Part shown: positions 6,338-7,611 of the stretch, in pieces
Layout: each line of letters begins with the position of its first letter
How positions within the stretch are numbered: position 1 is the stretch's first letter
Source of the DNA: an uncultured Eubacteriales bacterium
GTDB lineage: Bacteria > Bacillota > Clostridia > Christensenellales > CAG-138
Direction: 5' to 3'
NCBI GenBank assembly: GCA_900546845.1
Contig: UREK01000053.1
Coordinates: forward strand, 1 to 7,611
Length of the DNA: 7,611 nt
Position numbers and translations under genes: made by a program
Notes under the pieces: generated by a model
The model's database searches: none
Told to the model about the DNA's origin: nothing
The model's input: the letters and a program-made list of their open reading frames with translations, nothing else

Positions 6338-7063
6338 GTGACAGAATCGGTTAATCCTGATTCTGATGGAAACGGAATTCAGACAATATCAGATGAGAGC
6401 AATTCTGAAGTGATTGAACTTACCGAAGAGGAGTTTGCACTAGAATTAATGCAAAACTTTGGAGTGTCAAATATAAAGGATGCGCAACTTGTTGCGCAGA
6501 GAGAGACAACTTCAAAGTTTTCGACGCAAGCTAATTCCGACTCAAATAAAGTATCTACGACGTGGATTACATTGACGACATACTTATCGTATGGCGGTAA
6601 CGACAAATGGGCGTTATCTAGTGATGTTACTTACTTGAAGGATAGCACTAGTATAATCAATCCCGTTGAGACGCACATTATCGGTTTGGGGACTAATGCC
6701 CAGTTTTCCATAATTCCCGATAGTGATTACTGTTCTAGAAAGTGCACTATTTTTTCCCTGGATCCGTATATTAACATACCCAATACGATGTATTACTACG
6801 ATTCACAGTATCGTAGTGCTAACGGATATGCTGTGTACTACAAGGTGAGAGAAACAGAAACTAAAAATGAGGTGTATTACATCCTTGCTATAAAGCCAAA
6901 TAGTTCTACAGCTACGGTAGTCGATGGGTATGGGCATTATGCAAAGCGTTCAGTTAATTTTACTCCTAGTATAAGTATAAGCGCAACGGGAGCAAGCATG
7001 TCGATTTCTCCATCCAGTAATGTCACCTATATGCCGAATACGCATGTGCAGGTTGATAGATAG
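6338..7063 (+). CDS. Secreted protein, C-terminal part after frameshift
   Basis: 241 codons open from a GTG at 6338 that has no ribosome binding site in front of it, so it is unlikely to be translated on its own. It continues the exported protein begun at 6096. The first part is acidic and flexible (NSEVIELTEEEFALEL); the rest is rich in Thr, Ser, Tyr and alternating hydrophobic residues, suggesting a beta-strand domain (TTWITLTTYLSYGGNDKW, then VETHIIGLGTNAQFSIIP). Two cysteines in CSRKC (132 and 136 of this part, 213 and 217 of the joined protein) could form a disulfide outside the cell. There is no membrane helix and no cell-wall anchor, so the product would be released. The family is not recognised; a secreted bacteriocin-like or adhesive protein is possible, without direct evidence. 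Codon use is AT-rich, unlike the ABC genes. Confidence 0.7.
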   Translation: MTESVNPDSDGNGIQTISDESNSEVIELTEEEFALELMQNFGVSNIKDAQLVAQRETTSKFSTQANSDSNKVSTTWITLTTYLSYGGNDKWALSSDVTYLKDSTSIINPVETHIIGLGTNAQFSIIPDSDYCSRKCTIFSLDPYINIPNTMYYYDSQYRSANGYAVYYKVRETETKNEVYYILAIKPNSSTATVVDGYGHYAKRSVNFTPSISISATGASMSISPSSNVTYMPNTHVQVDR

Positions 7064-7097
7064 GTAATGCGAAAAAAGCTAATGGGCAGGTAAATGC

Positions 7098-7517
7098 ATG
7101 CAAAGAAAAAAGAAAGTACTTGAAGTGATATTCGTATCAATTTACGCACTTAGCGTAATTAGCGGTTTGCTGATAGCTGTTTTCCATGGAACACTGTCGT
7201 TGGGAGAAAGTATATTTCCAATCATCTATGTTGGGATCTATCACGGCATGATTACTTTAGGCTGCATCATGTTGTTAAAACAACCTTCTTCGAAAAAAAA
7301 GAGTATTCCATTAATAATGGCGATATTTCTCCTTTTTATAAGAATGGCAGAGTATGTACGTAGCCTAATCATTTTGGTTGAAAGCCAACCGACGATTATC
7401 TATAAAGCACTCACTGAATCGCTCATAAAACCCGGAGGCATTACTACAGAGCTACTGTTGACCGTTATCGTGTTAATGATTTGTTTTCAAAGCGGTAGCG
7501 TGACATCGAAGGATTAG
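7098..7517 (+). CDS. Small four-helix membrane protein, unknown function
   Basis: 139 residues with four predicted membrane helices (about 9-30, 39-60, 69-93, 113-131), a basic N-terminus (MQRKKK) and a short polar tail. The loop QPSSKKKS after helix 2 is basic and so probably cytoplasmic, as is the N-terminus. It begins 34 bases after the end of the secreted-protein gene, with a modest GGGCAGG (7084-7090) 7 bases before the ATG, and has the same AT-rich composition, so the two are likely co-transcribed and arrived together. No enzyme or transport motif is visible. By position it could be an immunity or accessory protein for the exported partner; this is inference only. Confidence 0.7.
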   Translation: MQRKKKVLEVIFVSIYALSVISGLLIAVFHGTLSLGESIFPIIYVGIYHGMITLGCIMLLKQPSSKKKSIPLIMAIFLLFIRMAEYVRSLIILVESQPTIIYKALTESLIKPGGITTELLLTVIVLMICFQSGSVTSKD

Positions 7518-7533
7518 GTCTGCGATAGTAAAA

Positions 7534-7554
7534 GTGGGCGGCTTTGCCGCCCAC
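7534..7554. terminator. Strong hairpin closing the AT-rich segment
   Basis: GTGGGCGGC (7534-7542) and GCCGCCCAC (7546-7554) form a perfect 9-bp stem with a TTT loop. On the plus strand no T-tract follows. On the minus strand it is followed by TTTTACT, so it would work better as a terminator for a leftward gene beyond the right edge. It may still shield the 3' end of the rightward transcript. Confidence 0.45.
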
Positions 7555-7568
7555 ACCAGCCTGTCAAA

Positions 7569-7605
7569 GACCCCCATTGCGATCAAGGGGCAATGAGGTT
7601 CTTTT
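7569..7605 (+). terminator. Second candidate terminator hairpin
   Basis: CATTGC (7575-7580) pairs with GCAATG (7590-7595). ACC (7570-7572) and GGT (7597-7599) extend the stem across a small internal loop, and TTCTTTTC follows. It lies downstream of the membrane-protein gene and could end that transcript. The stem is imperfect. Confidence 0.35.
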
Positions 7606-7611
7606 CATAGA

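Noticed and set aside
6338..7063. Independent gene starting at GTG 6338
   Set aside because: There is no ribosome binding site, it begins within residues that read naturally as the continuation of the signal-peptide half, and an exported-type domain would lack a signal peptide.

Overview
The window looks like the chromosome of a GC-rich Firmicute, most likely a gut-type member of the Clostridia. This is inferred from strong AGGAGG ribosome binding sites, sigma-A-like promoters, a WalJ/YycJ-RlmH gene pair and an FtsX-type ABC transporter. Most of it (about 1-5790) is GC-rich: a 60-base sample at 4801-4860 counts to 67% GC. The right part (about 5795-7530) is AT-rich: 37% GC in 6601-6660. No species can be named from sequence alone.

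Left part, minus strand: a two-gene unit reads leftward. It encodes a metallo-beta-lactamase-fold protein of the WalJ/YycJ family (630-1418, TTG start set by a strong AGGAGG) followed 13 bases later by the 23S rRNA pseudouridine methyltransferase RlmH (137-616). Downstream of rlmH lies a compact two-hairpin element (1-49). It contains a 15-base perfect inverted copy (41-55) of the sequence covering the rlmH ribosome binding site and the first two bases leftward-transcribed up to the start codon (615-629).

Middle: a 472-base intergenic region (1419-1890) holds divergent promoter candidates and a GC-rich leader hairpin. It is followed by a rightward three-gene operon: a large FtsX/MacB-type permease with a roughly 500-residue outside domain (1891-3981), a smaller permease of the same topology (4002-5096), and their MacB/LolD-class ATPase (5126-5794). 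A small hairpin with a T-tract overlaps the ATPase stop codon. The two permeases and the ATPase plausibly form one heteromeric type VII ABC complex; its substrate is unknown.

Right: a compositionally foreign segment has a 301-base, structure-rich non-coding start (12-bp inverted repeat, small hairpins, an orphan ribosome binding site). It is followed by a gene for a secreted protein with a clear signal peptide (6096-7063) that is split by a frameshift at a run of ten A, and by a gene for a small four-helix membrane protein (7098-7517). Secreted protein plus small membrane protein is the arrangement of some bacteriocin/immunity pairs, but neither family is recognised and that reading is a hypothesis. 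Hairpins at 7534-7554 and 7569-7605 close the segment.
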